Origin: JAJPJX01 sp964568355
GTDB taxonomy: Bacteria > Acidobacteriota > Terriglobia > Bryobacterales > Bryobacteraceae
Assembly (NCBI GenBank): GCA_964568355.1
Contig: CAZMRK010000124.1
Span: 1-5,532, forward strand
Reading direction: 5' to 3'
Length of the DNA stretch: 5,532 bases
The translations under genes were made by a program, and so were the position numbers. Below are positions 1-5,532 of this stretch, one piece after another. How positions within the stretch are numbered: the stretch's first letter is position 1; the number at the start of each line of letters is the position of its first letter. The notes beneath the pieces are model-generated. The model was given only the letters and a program-made list of their open reading frames with translations. It was not told the origin of the DNA and did no database searches.

Positions 1-265
1 GCAGCGGAGCCATTACTTCCACGTACATCTCCCATTGCTCGGCTTGGGCCCGCAGTTTCTTCAACGCCGCCGGTTCGAGCGAAGACAGGCTCGCCTGGAT
101 CCCCGCGCCCCCCAGTTCATGCACGTGCTCCAGGAACGCATAGGTATCGCGTGGCCGCGCGAAGCCCATGTAACTGGTCGTAGCCACGCCCATCTTCGAG
201 CGGGGCGCCGCGGAAGCGCGCGCCACAGCGGCCGCCGCGGCCATCAACAGATTTCGTCTCGTCAT
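1..265 (-). CDS. Tat-exported sugar phosphate isomerase/epimerase-like protein, N-terminal part (3' end outside window)
   Basis: Translating the minus strand from the ATG at 265-263 gives 88 open codons to the left edge. The N-terminus is a twin-arginine signal: T2-R3-R4-N5-L6-L7, then an alanine-rich hydrophobic stretch (residues 6-20) with an ARASA-type cleavage area. The mature start (MGVATTSYMGFARP, residues 25-38) followed by TYAFLEHVHELGGAGIQASL (41-60) resembles the first strand and helix of xylose-isomerase-like TIM barrels (AP endonuclease 2 / sugar phosphate isomerase family), where HELGAxGIQ-type motifs are common. Family members isomerise or epimerise sugars; the substrate cannot be told. 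The start overlaps the stop of the upstream oxidoreductase gene (ATGA at 265-262) and lacks a good ribosome binding site of its own, so translation is probably coupled. The metal-binding residues lie beyond the window, so catalytic competence cannot be judged. Family call is fairly sure, function is not. Confidence 0.8.
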   Translation of the reverse strand, partial: MTRRNLLMAAAAAVARASAAPRSKMGVATTSYMGFARPRDTYAFLEHVHELGGAGIQASLSSLEPAALKKLRAQAEQWEMYVEVMAPL

Positions 266-1611
266 AAATGAAAACTGGCCAGCACCTTGTCCCAGGGCTT
301 CCGGTAGGGTCGCACCAGGCGCGCCGAGGCCTCCGCGTCGCCCGGAAAATCCTCTTTTTCCGGATCCCACCGCAGCTTGCGCCCCAGGCGCAGAGAAAGA
401 TTGGCGAGGTGGCAGGTAGTCGTCACACGATGCCCGCCCTCCACATCCGCAATCGGCCGCTCGCGCGATTTGACGCAATCCACGAAATTGCGCGCATGCA
501 GCGCGAACTGCTCGTCGCTCGATCCCTTCTCTTTCATTTCCTGCGTCCAGGTTTCCGTATGCGTGGCGCTGCTGCGCTGCGGTCCGCCGGCCGGTTGTCC
601 CTGAAAGACCGGAATGGCATCTTCGGGATTGATCTTGGCATCGGGAAAAACCTGAAAACCGCCGCGCCCGATCACCATACTGCCCTTCGTGCCGCAGAAC
701 TCCAGCCCCAGCCCGGCGCGCCGGCCCGCGCTGGCCTCGCGATACGAGTACATCATGGTGAAGCCCGGATACTCGAAAAGCGCATCCTGCGTATCGGGCG
801 TTTCGCCCGCGCCCCCAAGCGCAAAGCGTCCGCCCGACGAGGAGACGGCCGTCGGCCCCTTGACGTCCATCACCCACTGCGCAATATCGATCTCGTGCGC
901 TCCCAGGTTGGTCATCTGGCCTCCGGAGTAGTCCCAGAACCAGCGGAAATGATACAGCCCGCGCCGCGGATTGTAAGGCCGCGCGGGTGCTGGGCCCAGC
1001 CACATGTCGTAGTCGAACTCGCCGGGCGCGGCGCCGTCGGGCAGGCTGCTGAAGCCCGGCATCACGTTGCGGAACGCGCCCATACGTACGCTCATGATCT
1101 TGCCGATATAGCCGCTTCGCAGCAATTCGCGCGCGTGCTGATAATGCTTGCCGGAGCGCTGCTGTGTGCCCACCTGCACCACGCGGTTGTAGCGCCGAGC
1201 GGCTTCCACCATCCAGCGCCCCTCGCGCACGAACAAAGTGAGCGGCTTCTCCACATAAACATCCTTGCCCGCCGCGCAGGCCATGATCGTAAGCAGCGCA
1301 TGCCAGTGGCCCGGCGTCGAAACCACCACCGCTTGAATATCTTTGTCGTCGAGCAGCTTGCGGAAATCGCGATACGCCTTGGCGCGCTGCCCGCAGGCCG
1401 CCACGCCCTGTTCCAGCCGCGGTTGGTAGACTTCGCACATTGCAGCCAGATCTACATCGCTCTGATTCTTGAAATCATGCACATGCTGGTGCCCGATCAG
1501 CCCGAAGCCGATGAACCCCACCTGCACCCGCTCGTTCGCTCCCAGTATGCGTTGATACGAAGCCGCGCTGGCAGTAACCGCCCCCAAAAACCTCCGTCGA
1601 GACGACGACAT
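262..1611 (-). CDS. Tat-exported Gfo/Idh/MocA family oxidoreductase
   Basis: A complete 449-residue NAD(P)-dependent sugar oxidoreductase-like protein. The N-terminus S4-R5-R6-R7-F8-L9 is a textbook twin-arginine motif followed by a short alanine/serine-rich hydrophobic stretch, so export in folded form, with cofactor bound, is predicted. The Rossmann domain follows (about 28-150), with the dinucleotide-binding GFGLIG at 35-40, STPGHWH at 98-104 and the family hallmark E121-K122-P123. The C-terminal substrate domain carries WDYSGGQMTNLGAHEIDIAQW (226-246, split here as WDYSGG then GAHEID), in which H239 and D242 match the conserved GxHxxD site. The tail, with WDPEKE at 415-420 and RPYRKPW at 434-440, is typical of Acidobacteriota/Planctomycetota paralogues. 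The relative best known to be Tat-exported is Zymomonas glucose-fructose oxidoreductase. The start at 1611 is the only one that keeps the Tat motif. It is first of a two-gene unit with the isomerase-like gene. The substrate is unknown. Confidence 0.93.
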   Translation of the reverse strand: MSSSRRRFLGAVTASAASYQRILGANERVQVGFIGFGLIGHQHVHDFKNQSDVDLAAMCEVYQPRLEQGVAACGQRAKAYRDFRKLLDDKDIQAVVVSTPGHWHALLTIMACAAGKDVYVEKPLTLFVREGRWMVEAARRYNRVVQVGTQQRSGKHYQHARELLRSGYIGKIMSVRMGAFRNVMPGFSSLPDGAAPGEFDYDMWLGPAPARPYNPRRGLYHFRWFWDYSGGQMTNLGAHEIDIAQWVMDVKGPTAVSSSGGRFALGGAGETPDTQDALFEYPGFTMMYSYREASAGRRAGLGLEFCGTKGSMVIGRGGFQVFPDAKINPEDAIPVFQGQPAGGPQRSSATHTETWTQEMKEKGSSDEQFALHARNFVDCVKSRERPIADVEGGHRVTTTCHLANLSLRLGRKLRWDPEKEDFPGDAEASARLVRPYRKPWDKVLASFHL

Positions 1612-1622
1612 GCCGGGATTCT

Positions 1623-1631
1623 ATCACCTCC
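1623..1631 (-). promoter_or_regulatory. Extended Shine-Dalgarno for the oxidoreductase, overlapping an extended -10-like motif
   Basis: Read on the minus strand, GGAGGTGAT matches nine bases of the canonical anti-Shine-Dalgarno complement and ends 11 bases before the ATG at 1611. It supports that start, although the spacing is on the long side. The same bases run into TGATAGAAT (1626-1618), which also fits an extended -10 promoter element (TGnTATAAT with one mismatch). The two readings are hard to satisfy together, because that promoter would start transcription at about the ATG. Confidence 0.55.
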
Positions 1632-1646
1632 GCGTCCCCGCCGTAC

Positions 1647-1656
1647 GCGTCGACGC
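1647..1656. repeat. GCGTCGACGC palindrome, first copy of an 11-bp direct repeat
   Basis: GCGTCGACGC is a perfect 10-bp palindrome. The overlapping 11-mer GTCGACGCCTC at 1649-1659 recurs exactly at 1740-1750, where it forms the right arm of the second hairpin of the REP-like unit. The two copies are 91 bp apart. It could be a degenerate copy of the hairpin element or a binding site. Confidence 0.4.
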
Positions 1657-1703
1657 CTCCCGAGGGCATCCAGCGCCGTCCTCTACTTTCTGTAACCCCC
1701 GCT

Positions 1704-1753
1704 GTAGCGCACGCTTCAGCGTGCCGCGTCGACACTCCTGTCGACGCCTCTCC
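1704..1753 (+). repeat. REP/BIME-like tandem hairpin unit
   Basis: The unit begins with the tetranucleotide GTAG (1704-1707). Hairpin 1 is a perfect 7-bp inverted repeat, GCACGCT (1709-1715) and AGCGTGC (1718-1724), more realistically a 6-bp stem with a TTCA loop. Hairpin 2 is a perfect 9-bp inverted repeat, GCGTCGACA (1726-1734) and TGTCGACGC (1739-1747), around a CTCC loop. Just beyond it, CTCC at 1750-1753 reads GGAG on the minus strand. A GTAG or GGAG head before a hairpin, with a second copy in inverted orientation, is the known architecture of REP sequences mobilised by RAYT (Y1) transposases. There is no T-run and no gene ends here, so a terminator is unlikely. Copy number elsewhere in the genome is not visible here. 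Confidence 0.5.
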
Positions 1754-1775
1754 ATTTATCGTTTCGTAATCATCG

Positions 1776-1781
1776 AAGGAG
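1776..1781 (+). promoter_or_regulatory. AAGGAG, distant Shine-Dalgarno-like sequence upstream of the receptor gene
   Basis: AAGGAG is a good Shine-Dalgarno match but lies 18 bases from the ATG at 1800, well beyond the usual 5-10. No in-frame ATG, GTG or TTG lies between it and that ATG; the frame is closed by TAA at 1767-1769. The ATG at 1800 is therefore kept because it gives a proper signal peptide. The sequence may not act as a ribosome binding site at all. Confidence 0.35.
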
Positions 1782-1799
1782 TATCCTGGCAAAGACCCC

Positions 1800-4754
1800 A
1801 TGTTCGCCAGACTGGCTCGCTTGACCCTCTTGCTCTCTGCCTTGACCGGCCTCGCCTTCTCCCAATACGAACAGGCCGCCATTACCGGAACCGTGCGTGA
1901 CACGCAGGGACGCGCTGTCCCCAACGTCCGGATCCAGATCGCGCAACCGGAAACGGGCCTTCTCAGGACCACGCGCTCCAGCAGCGCCGGCGTCTATTTC
2001 CTGCGTGGCCTCCCCCTGGGCTCCTATACCCTGACCACGGACTATCCAGGCTTCTCGAAAATTCGCGTCGGCGGAATCGTACTCTCCGTCGGACAGACCC
2101 GATCGCTGGATCTCACCCTCCAGCCCGCCCAGCAGTCCCAGGAAGTCTCCGTCACCGCCCAACTCAGCGACGTGGACCGCGAGTCCGCCGCTGTCGGCAC
2201 GCGAATCCAGCAGGCGCAGATGGAGAATCTTCCGCTCAACGGCCGAAACTGGGCCTCCCTGCTGCCCCTCATCAGCGGAGCGGTCGATCCCGGCACTTCG
2301 GACCAGCGCAGTGTTCGCTTTGCCGGTCACGGCCGCGACGACAATAATTTCACTTTGGATGGCGTCGACGCCGGGGGCATCTCCAACCAGCCGCAAAAGA
2401 GCCAGATCCGCCTCGCCATCCCCACCTCCTCCATCACCGAATTCAAAGTGGACTCCACGCTCTTTCCGGCCGAGACCGGCGTTGGCTCGGGCGCGCAAAT
2501 CGTGATGGCCTCTTCGAGCGGCACCAATCACTATCACGGAGACCTCTTCGAATTCCTGCGCAATGACGTCCTCGACGCCCGCAACCCCTTTGCCGCCTCC
2601 AAGCAGCCCTTCCGCTTGAACCAGTTCGGAGGCAACTTCGGCGGTCCGATCATCGCGAACAGGATGTTCGTCTTCGCAGCCTTTGAAGCATTGCGGCAGC
2701 GCCTGGCTCAGCCCCTGCAGGGTTTCACCCCGAGCGCCGCCTACCGGACGGCCGCCCTGGCTGCTACACCTTCGCTCGCTCCGCTGATCGACGCCTTTCC
2801 CACCACCGGCGTGAGTCCAACCGCCGATCCTGCCATCGACCGTTTTAGCGGGCTCAGCGCGCAGCGCGCCGATGAAACCAGCGGGATGGTGCGCTTCGAC
2901 TACCGCTTCAGCGCCGTCACCAGCGCGTTCCTCCGCGTCAACGTGGACGAATCGGTCACCGATAACCCGCTCGGCAATCTCCGTGATCGCACCATCGCCG
3001 ACGCGCGTCCCATCAACGGCGTCCTCGCCGTCAATCAGACTCTCTCGCCGTTCCTGCTGAATGATGTGCGCCTGGGCTTCAACCAGGTTGCCTACCGCAG
3101 TTCGCAAGTCACGCCGCTAGGCTACAGCCTCCGGGTGACGGGCTTCACCGCCCTCAGCAGCGCCAGGACCCGCGAGGAAGACGACACCTCCGCCTCCCTG
3201 ATCGACAACCTGTCCTGGACGCGCGGCAAGCACACCGTCAAGACCGGTGTGGAGGTGCGGCGTGTTCATATCAACCCCGGCAGTTCCGCGGATGGTACCC
3301 TCACGTACACCAACATCAATAATTTCCAGGCCAACGTGCTCGATTCGGCCAGCGTCACCGACACGCTGCCGCTCAAGCGCCTCCAAAAGACCCAGGTCTT
3401 CGCCTTCCTCCAGGACGAATACCGGCCGCTCGCCAATCTCACCGTCAACGTGGGTGTGCGTTACTCGTTCTTCAATGTCTTCCACGAAACCCAGGGCCGC
3501 GCCGTTCCCTTCGATTTCGCCACCTGCGGTGGCCTGTGCGCCCCCGGGGCCGAATTCTCCACGCCGCGGACCAACGACGTCGACCCTCGCCTCGGCATCG
3601 CCTGGACCCCCCGCGCCCTCGGCGGCCACACCGTAATCCGCGCCGGCTTCGGCCTCTACCACGGCGATGGCCAGATGGAAGACCAGAATCTGCCCGCCTC
3701 GAACGACGTCTCGCGCTACTCGCTGAGTTCGCGGCAAATTCCCGGCCTCTCCTGGCCGATCGATCCCTTCCTCGCCACCGCTCCCGGCATCCTCTCCCCG
3801 CGTGCCCAGAACCGAAATCGCAAGGATGAATACGCCACCCAGTGGGGGCTTTCGATCCAGCAGGAACTGCCCTATGCCGTCGTGGGGACAGTTTCCTATA
3901 CGGGCAATAAGGGCACCAATCTCCAGACCATCACCTACGCCAATGTCGCCGACCCCCGCACCGGCATAATTCCCTATCCGCAGTATGGCCAGGTGGAATA
4001 CCGGACCAACGACAGCAACAGCAGTTTCCAGGCGCTACAGCTCACCGCCCACCGCACGATGAAGACCGGACTCCTGGTAGCGGTGAACTACATGTGGTCG
4101 CACGCCATCGACGACGGCTCCCTGGGCGGCGGCGAAACCGATGCCACCACACCCCAGAATGTCTTTTGCCGGGCTTGTGGACGTGCTTCCGGCGCCTACG
4201 ATATTCGCCACTTCTTTACGGTGAACTCGGTCTATCAACTGCCGTACCACCACCGCGCGCTCCACTCCGTTTTGGGAGGCTGGTCGCTGAGCGGCATTGC
4301 CACGGCGCGCAGTGGAATGCCGGTCAATATCACCATCAGCCGCGCGGCCTCCGTAGTCCCCGGCGGCTATAACCTGACCCAACGCCCCGACCTGGTTCCC
4401 GGTGTCTCTCTGACTCCTCCCGGCGGCTCCACTCCGTCCCGGTGGTTCAATCCCGCGGCCTTCGCCGTGCCTGCTCCCGGCACCTGGGGCAATGCCGGCC
4501 GCAATCTCGGCCGCGGCCCGTCGCTCTATCAGATCGATCTGAGCCTCGCCAAGCGCGTCTCCCTGGCCGAGCACATCGGCCTCGAGTTTCGCGGCGAAGC
4601 GTTCAATGTCCTGAACCGGGCGCAATATGCTTCCCCCACCGGCGATGTGACCGTCCCGGCTCAGTTCGGCATCATCCAGTCCACCATCAACACCACGCCG
4701 ATCGGCACGGGAACGCCGCGCCAGATTCAATTCATGATCCGAGCCTCTTTCTGA
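1800..4754 (+). CDS. TonB-dependent outer membrane receptor, Oar-like, with carboxypeptidase regulatory-like domain
   Basis: A complete 984-residue outer membrane protein predicted to import a large ligand, perhaps a glycan or sugar derivative, using energy passed on by TonB. Residues 1-21 form a Sec signal peptide (basic F-A-R-L-A-R, hydrophobic core, cleavage probably after AFS21). Residues 26-108 form a carboxypeptidase-regulatory-like beta-sandwich (ITGTVRDTQGRAVPNV; AGVYFLRGLPLGSYTL). The plug follows at about 115-240, with ENLPLNGRNW at 142-151 and DDNNFTLDGVDAGG at 180-193. The rest is the beta-barrel, with GTNHYHGDLFEFLRND (241-256), DEYRPLANLTVNVGVRYS (539-556), AYDIRH (799-804) and FRGEAFNVLNR (930-940). 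The chain ends in phenylalanine (MIRASF), as expected for a BAM-inserted barrel. Only four cysteines occur, as two close pairs (C576/C580 and C790/C793). The start has no well-spaced ribosome binding site. The ligand cannot be deduced; the dehydratase gene downstream hints at sugar acids. Confidence 0.95.
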   Translation: MFARLARLTLLLSALTGLAFSQYEQAAITGTVRDTQGRAVPNVRIQIAQPETGLLRTTRSSSAGVYFLRGLPLGSYTLTTDYPGFSKIRVGGIVLSVGQTRSLDLTLQPAQQSQEVSVTAQLSDVDRESAAVGTRIQQAQMENLPLNGRNWASLLPLISGAVDPGTSDQRSVRFAGHGRDDNNFTLDGVDAGGISNQPQKSQIRLAIPTSSITEFKVDSTLFPAETGVGSGAQIVMASSSGTNHYHGDLFEFLRNDVLDARNPFAASKQPFRLNQFGGNFGGPIIANRMFVFAAFEALRQRLAQPLQGFTPSAAYRTAALAATPSLAPLIDAFPTTGVSPTADPAIDRFSGLSAQRADETSGMVRFDYRFSAVTSAFLRVNVDESVTDNPLGNLRDRTIADARPINGVLAVNQTLSPFLLNDVRLGFNQVAYRSSQVTPLGYSLRVTGFTALSSARTREEDDTSASLIDNLSWTRGKHTVKTGVEVRRVHINPGSSADGTLTYTNINNFQANVLDSASVTDTLPLKRLQKTQVFAFLQDEYRPLANLTVNVGVRYSFFNVFHETQGRAVPFDFATCGGLCAPGAEFSTPRTNDVDPRLGIAWTPRALGGHTVIRAGFGLYHGDGQMEDQNLPASNDVSRYSLSSRQIPGLSWPIDPFLATAPGILSPRAQNRNRKDEYATQWGLSIQQELPYAVVGTVSYTGNKGTNLQTITYANVADPRTGIIPYPQYGQVEYRTNDSNSSFQALQLTAHRTMKTGLLVAVNYMWSHAIDDGSLGGGETDATTPQNVFCRACGRASGAYDIRHFFTVNSVYQLPYHHRALHSVLGGWSLSGIATARSGMPVNITISRAASVVPGGYNLTQRPDLVPGVSLTPPGGSTPSRWFNPAAFAVPAPGTWGNAGRNLGRGPSLYQIDLSLAKRVSLAEHIGLEFRGEAFNVLNRAQYASPTGDVTVPAQFGIIQSTINTTPIGTGTPRQIQFMIRASF

Positions 4755-4840
4755 TCCGGTAAAACCGTATCGTGCGCCATCCGCTTTGGTACGATCGGTT
4801 TGTCATGCCGATCACACTGGACCGGATCCTTGATTCCGGT
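4753..4840. repeat. Cluster of six alternating GATCCGGT/ACCGGATC-like half-sites around the dehydratase start
   Basis: Half-sites lie at 4753-4760 (GATCCGGT), 4764-4771 (ACCGTATC), 4793-4799 (GATCGGT), 4808-4813 (CCGATC), 4821-4828 (ACCGGATC) and 4832-4840 (GATTCCGGT). The first and fifth are perfect reverse complements. The cluster spans the receptor stop codon, the whole spacer and the first 12 codons of the dehydratase. It could be an operator array or a set of competing RNA hairpins. GATC and CCGG words are common in this GC-rich sequence, so part of the pattern may be background. Confidence 0.4.
4762..4801 (+). promoter_or_regulatory. Long inverted repeat in the receptor-dehydratase spacer
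   Basis: AAACCGTATCGT (4762-4773) pairs with ACGATCGGTTT (4791-4801) over 11 base pairs with one bulged T (4768). The 17-base loop can add an inner CCA/TGG stem (4777-4779 with 4787-4789). The right arm ends three bases before the ATG at 4805, so in RNA it would crowd the ribosome landing site. There is no T-run beyond it, which argues against a simple intrinsic terminator. An operator or a translation-controlling hairpin are the main alternatives. Confidence 0.45.
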
Positions 4841-5532
4841 GATGCCTCTCTGTTCGATGTTCGCTCCAAGGCCCCGGGCCCTCCGGGCTCGCTCCCCATC
4901 ACGGAGGAGATGCTGCTGGCGCGTCCTTCCGGCGACCTCTTCGGCTGGGCGCAGAACGCCGGCATGGGCTGGGATCCGCATCTCCTGGGAGGAAAAGAGA
5001 TCCTCATTCTCAGCACGCACGGAGGCATCCGCGACGCCAATGGGACGCCGGTAGCCCTGGGCTATCACACCGGCCACTGGGAGGTCGGCCTGCTCATGGA
5101 TGCCGCTGCCAAGGAGCTCAAGAGCCAGGGCGCGGTGCCCTTCGCGGCTTACTGCACCGATCCCTGCGACGGCCGCACCCAGGGCACCACCGGCATGTTC
5201 GACAGCCTGCCCTATCGTAACGATGCCGCCACCGTCTTCCGCCGCCTGATTCGGTCGTTGCCCACGCGCAAAGGCGTCATCGGCGTCGCCACCTGCGACA
5301 AAGGACTCCCCGCCATGATGCTGGCGCTCACCTCCATGCACGATCTGCCGTGCGTCCTGGTGCCCGGTGGGGTCACGCTGCTGGCCGAGGAAGGCGAGGA
5401 CGCCGGACGCGTGCAGTCCGTGGGCGCCCGCTTCGCGCACCAGCAGATCACTCTCGAAGCCGCTGCCGAAAATCTCTGCCGTGCCTGCGCCTCGCCTGGA
5501 GGCGGCTGCCAGTTCCTGGGAACCGCCGCTAC
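4805..5532 (+). CDS. yjhG: D-xylonate dehydratase, YjhG/YagF family, N-terminal 242 residues (3' end outside window)
   Basis: An iron-sulphur dehydratase of the IlvD/Edd superfamily, expected to convert D-xylonate (or a related aldonic acid) to 2-keto-3-deoxy-D-xylonate in the cytoplasm. From memory of E. coli YjhG (about 655 residues), matches run along the whole segment: RPSGDLFG (40-47), NAGMGW (51-56), DPCDGRTQGTTGMFDSLPYR (119-138), RRLIRSLP (146-153), TCDKGLPA (163-170), LVPGGVTL (185-192) and GGGCQFLGTA (232-241). By superfamily analogy C164 and C235 are cluster ligands and K166 the lysine that may be carbamylated to hold Mg2+; C121 is the candidate third ligand. The ATG at 4805 gives an N-terminus of family length. 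A GTG at 4772, in the same open frame (stop at 4760), would add 11 residues and is less likely. No strong ribosome binding site is seen. It lies 50 bp after the receptor gene on the same strand, so co-transcription is possible. Other aldonic acids are possible substrates. Confidence 0.92.
   Translation, partial: MPITLDRILDSGDASLFDVRSKAPGPPGSLPITEEMLLARPSGDLFGWAQNAGMGWDPHLLGGKEILILSTHGGIRDANGTPVALGYHTGHWEVGLLMDAAAKELKSQGAVPFAAYCTDPCDGRTQGTTGMFDSLPYRNDAATVFRRLIRSLPTRKGVIGVATCDKGLPAMMLALTSMHDLPCVLVPGGVTLLAEEGEDAGRVQSVGARFAHQQITLEAAAENLCRACASPGGGCQFLGTAA

Larger units (their letters stand above)
1612..1799. promoter_or_regulatory. Divergent intergenic control region
   Basis: This 188-bp gap separates the leftward oxidoreductase unit from the rightward receptor gene, so promoters for both must lie in it or in the adjoining coding ends. 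No open frame here looks genic. It contains a leftward Shine-Dalgarno/extended -10-like block next to the oxidoreductase start, a GTCGAC-based palindrome, a hairpin pair resembling a REP element, and an AT-rich patch (about 1753-1773) that is the likeliest rightward promoter area. No sigma-70 hexamer pair with good spacing could be assigned with confidence on either strand. Confidence 0.6.

Noticed and set aside
35..271. A 78-codon plus-strand open frame at the left edge
   Set aside because: The minus strand here encodes a convincing Tat signal and isomerase-like N-terminus coupled to the upstream gene; the plus-strand product has no recognisable feature.
268..1695. A 475-codon open frame on the plus strand opposite the oxidoreductase gene
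   Set aside because: It mirrors a well-supported family member, has arginine/alanine/histidine-rich low-quality protein with no motif, and is explained by GC-rich third positions of the real gene.
1704..1747. Bidirectional terminator formed by the two intergenic hairpins
   Set aside because: Both flanking genes are transcribed away from this site, and neither hairpin is followed by a T-run on either strand.
1770..3107. A 445-codon minus-strand open frame opposite the receptor gene, with further antisense frames at 3117-3737 and 4035-4730
   Set aside because: The products are glycine/alanine/glutamate-rich with no recognisable domain, and the plus-strand receptor is continuous through all of them. 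They are compositional shadows.
4753..4771. Intrinsic terminator after the receptor gene
   Set aside because: The stem is short (seven pairs with a mismatch), overlaps the stop codon and is not followed by a T-run.
4772..4804. GTG at 4772 as the dehydratase start
   Set aside because: It would add 11 residues not expected from the family N-terminus and has no better ribosome binding site than the ATG at 4805.
4727..5440. A 237-codon minus-strand open frame opposite the dehydratase
   Set aside because: The plus-strand frame matches YjhG along its whole length, so the antisense frame is a shadow.

Overview
The window looks like chromosomal DNA from a high-GC (roughly 60-65% by eye) member of the Acidobacteriota, most likely a Solibacter/Bryobacter-type organism. 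This rests on three things: a large Oar-like TonB-dependent receptor with an N-terminal carboxypeptidase-regulatory-like domain and the NLPLNGRN plug motif; a Tat-exported Gfo/Idh/MocA oxidoreductase with the C-terminal WDPEKE...RPYRKPW signature common in Acidobacteriota and Planctomycetota; and a Tat-type sugar phosphate isomerase/epimerase-like partner. The taxonomic call is inference from family resemblance, not from a search.

Layout. Leftwards from about 1611, two genes form a tight unit: a complete Gfo/Idh/MocA oxidoreductase (1611-262), whose stop overlaps the start of a TIM-barrel isomerase/epimerase-like gene (265 to beyond the left edge) by four bases (ATGA). A 188-bp divergent intergenic region (1612-1799) holds the control sequences for both directions and a pair of perfect hairpins that look like a REP/BIME unit. 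Rightwards, a complete 984-residue TonB-dependent receptor gene (1800-4754) is followed after 50 bp by the first 242 codons of a YjhG/YagF-type D-xylonate dehydratase (4805 to beyond the right edge). The two edge genes are truncated by the window, not by mutation. No tRNA, rRNA, CRISPR, insertion sequence or phage gene was seen.

How the genes may work together (inference). All four fit carbohydrate or sugar-acid handling: the receptor would bring a ligand across the outer membrane, the two exported proteins could oxidise or isomerise sugars outside the cytoplasm, and the dehydratase would convert an aldonic acid such as D-xylonate to a 2-keto-3-deoxy acid in the cytoplasm. The divergent arrangement makes shared control possible but does not prove it.

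The most unusual non-coding signals are the tandem hairpins with a GTAG head at 1704-1753 and, between the receptor and the dehydratase, a cluster of six alternating GATCCGGT/ACCGGATC-like half-sites (4753-4840). The latter can fold into mutually exclusive hairpins around the dehydratase start codon. No clearly novel multi-gene system is visible; the genes belong to known families.
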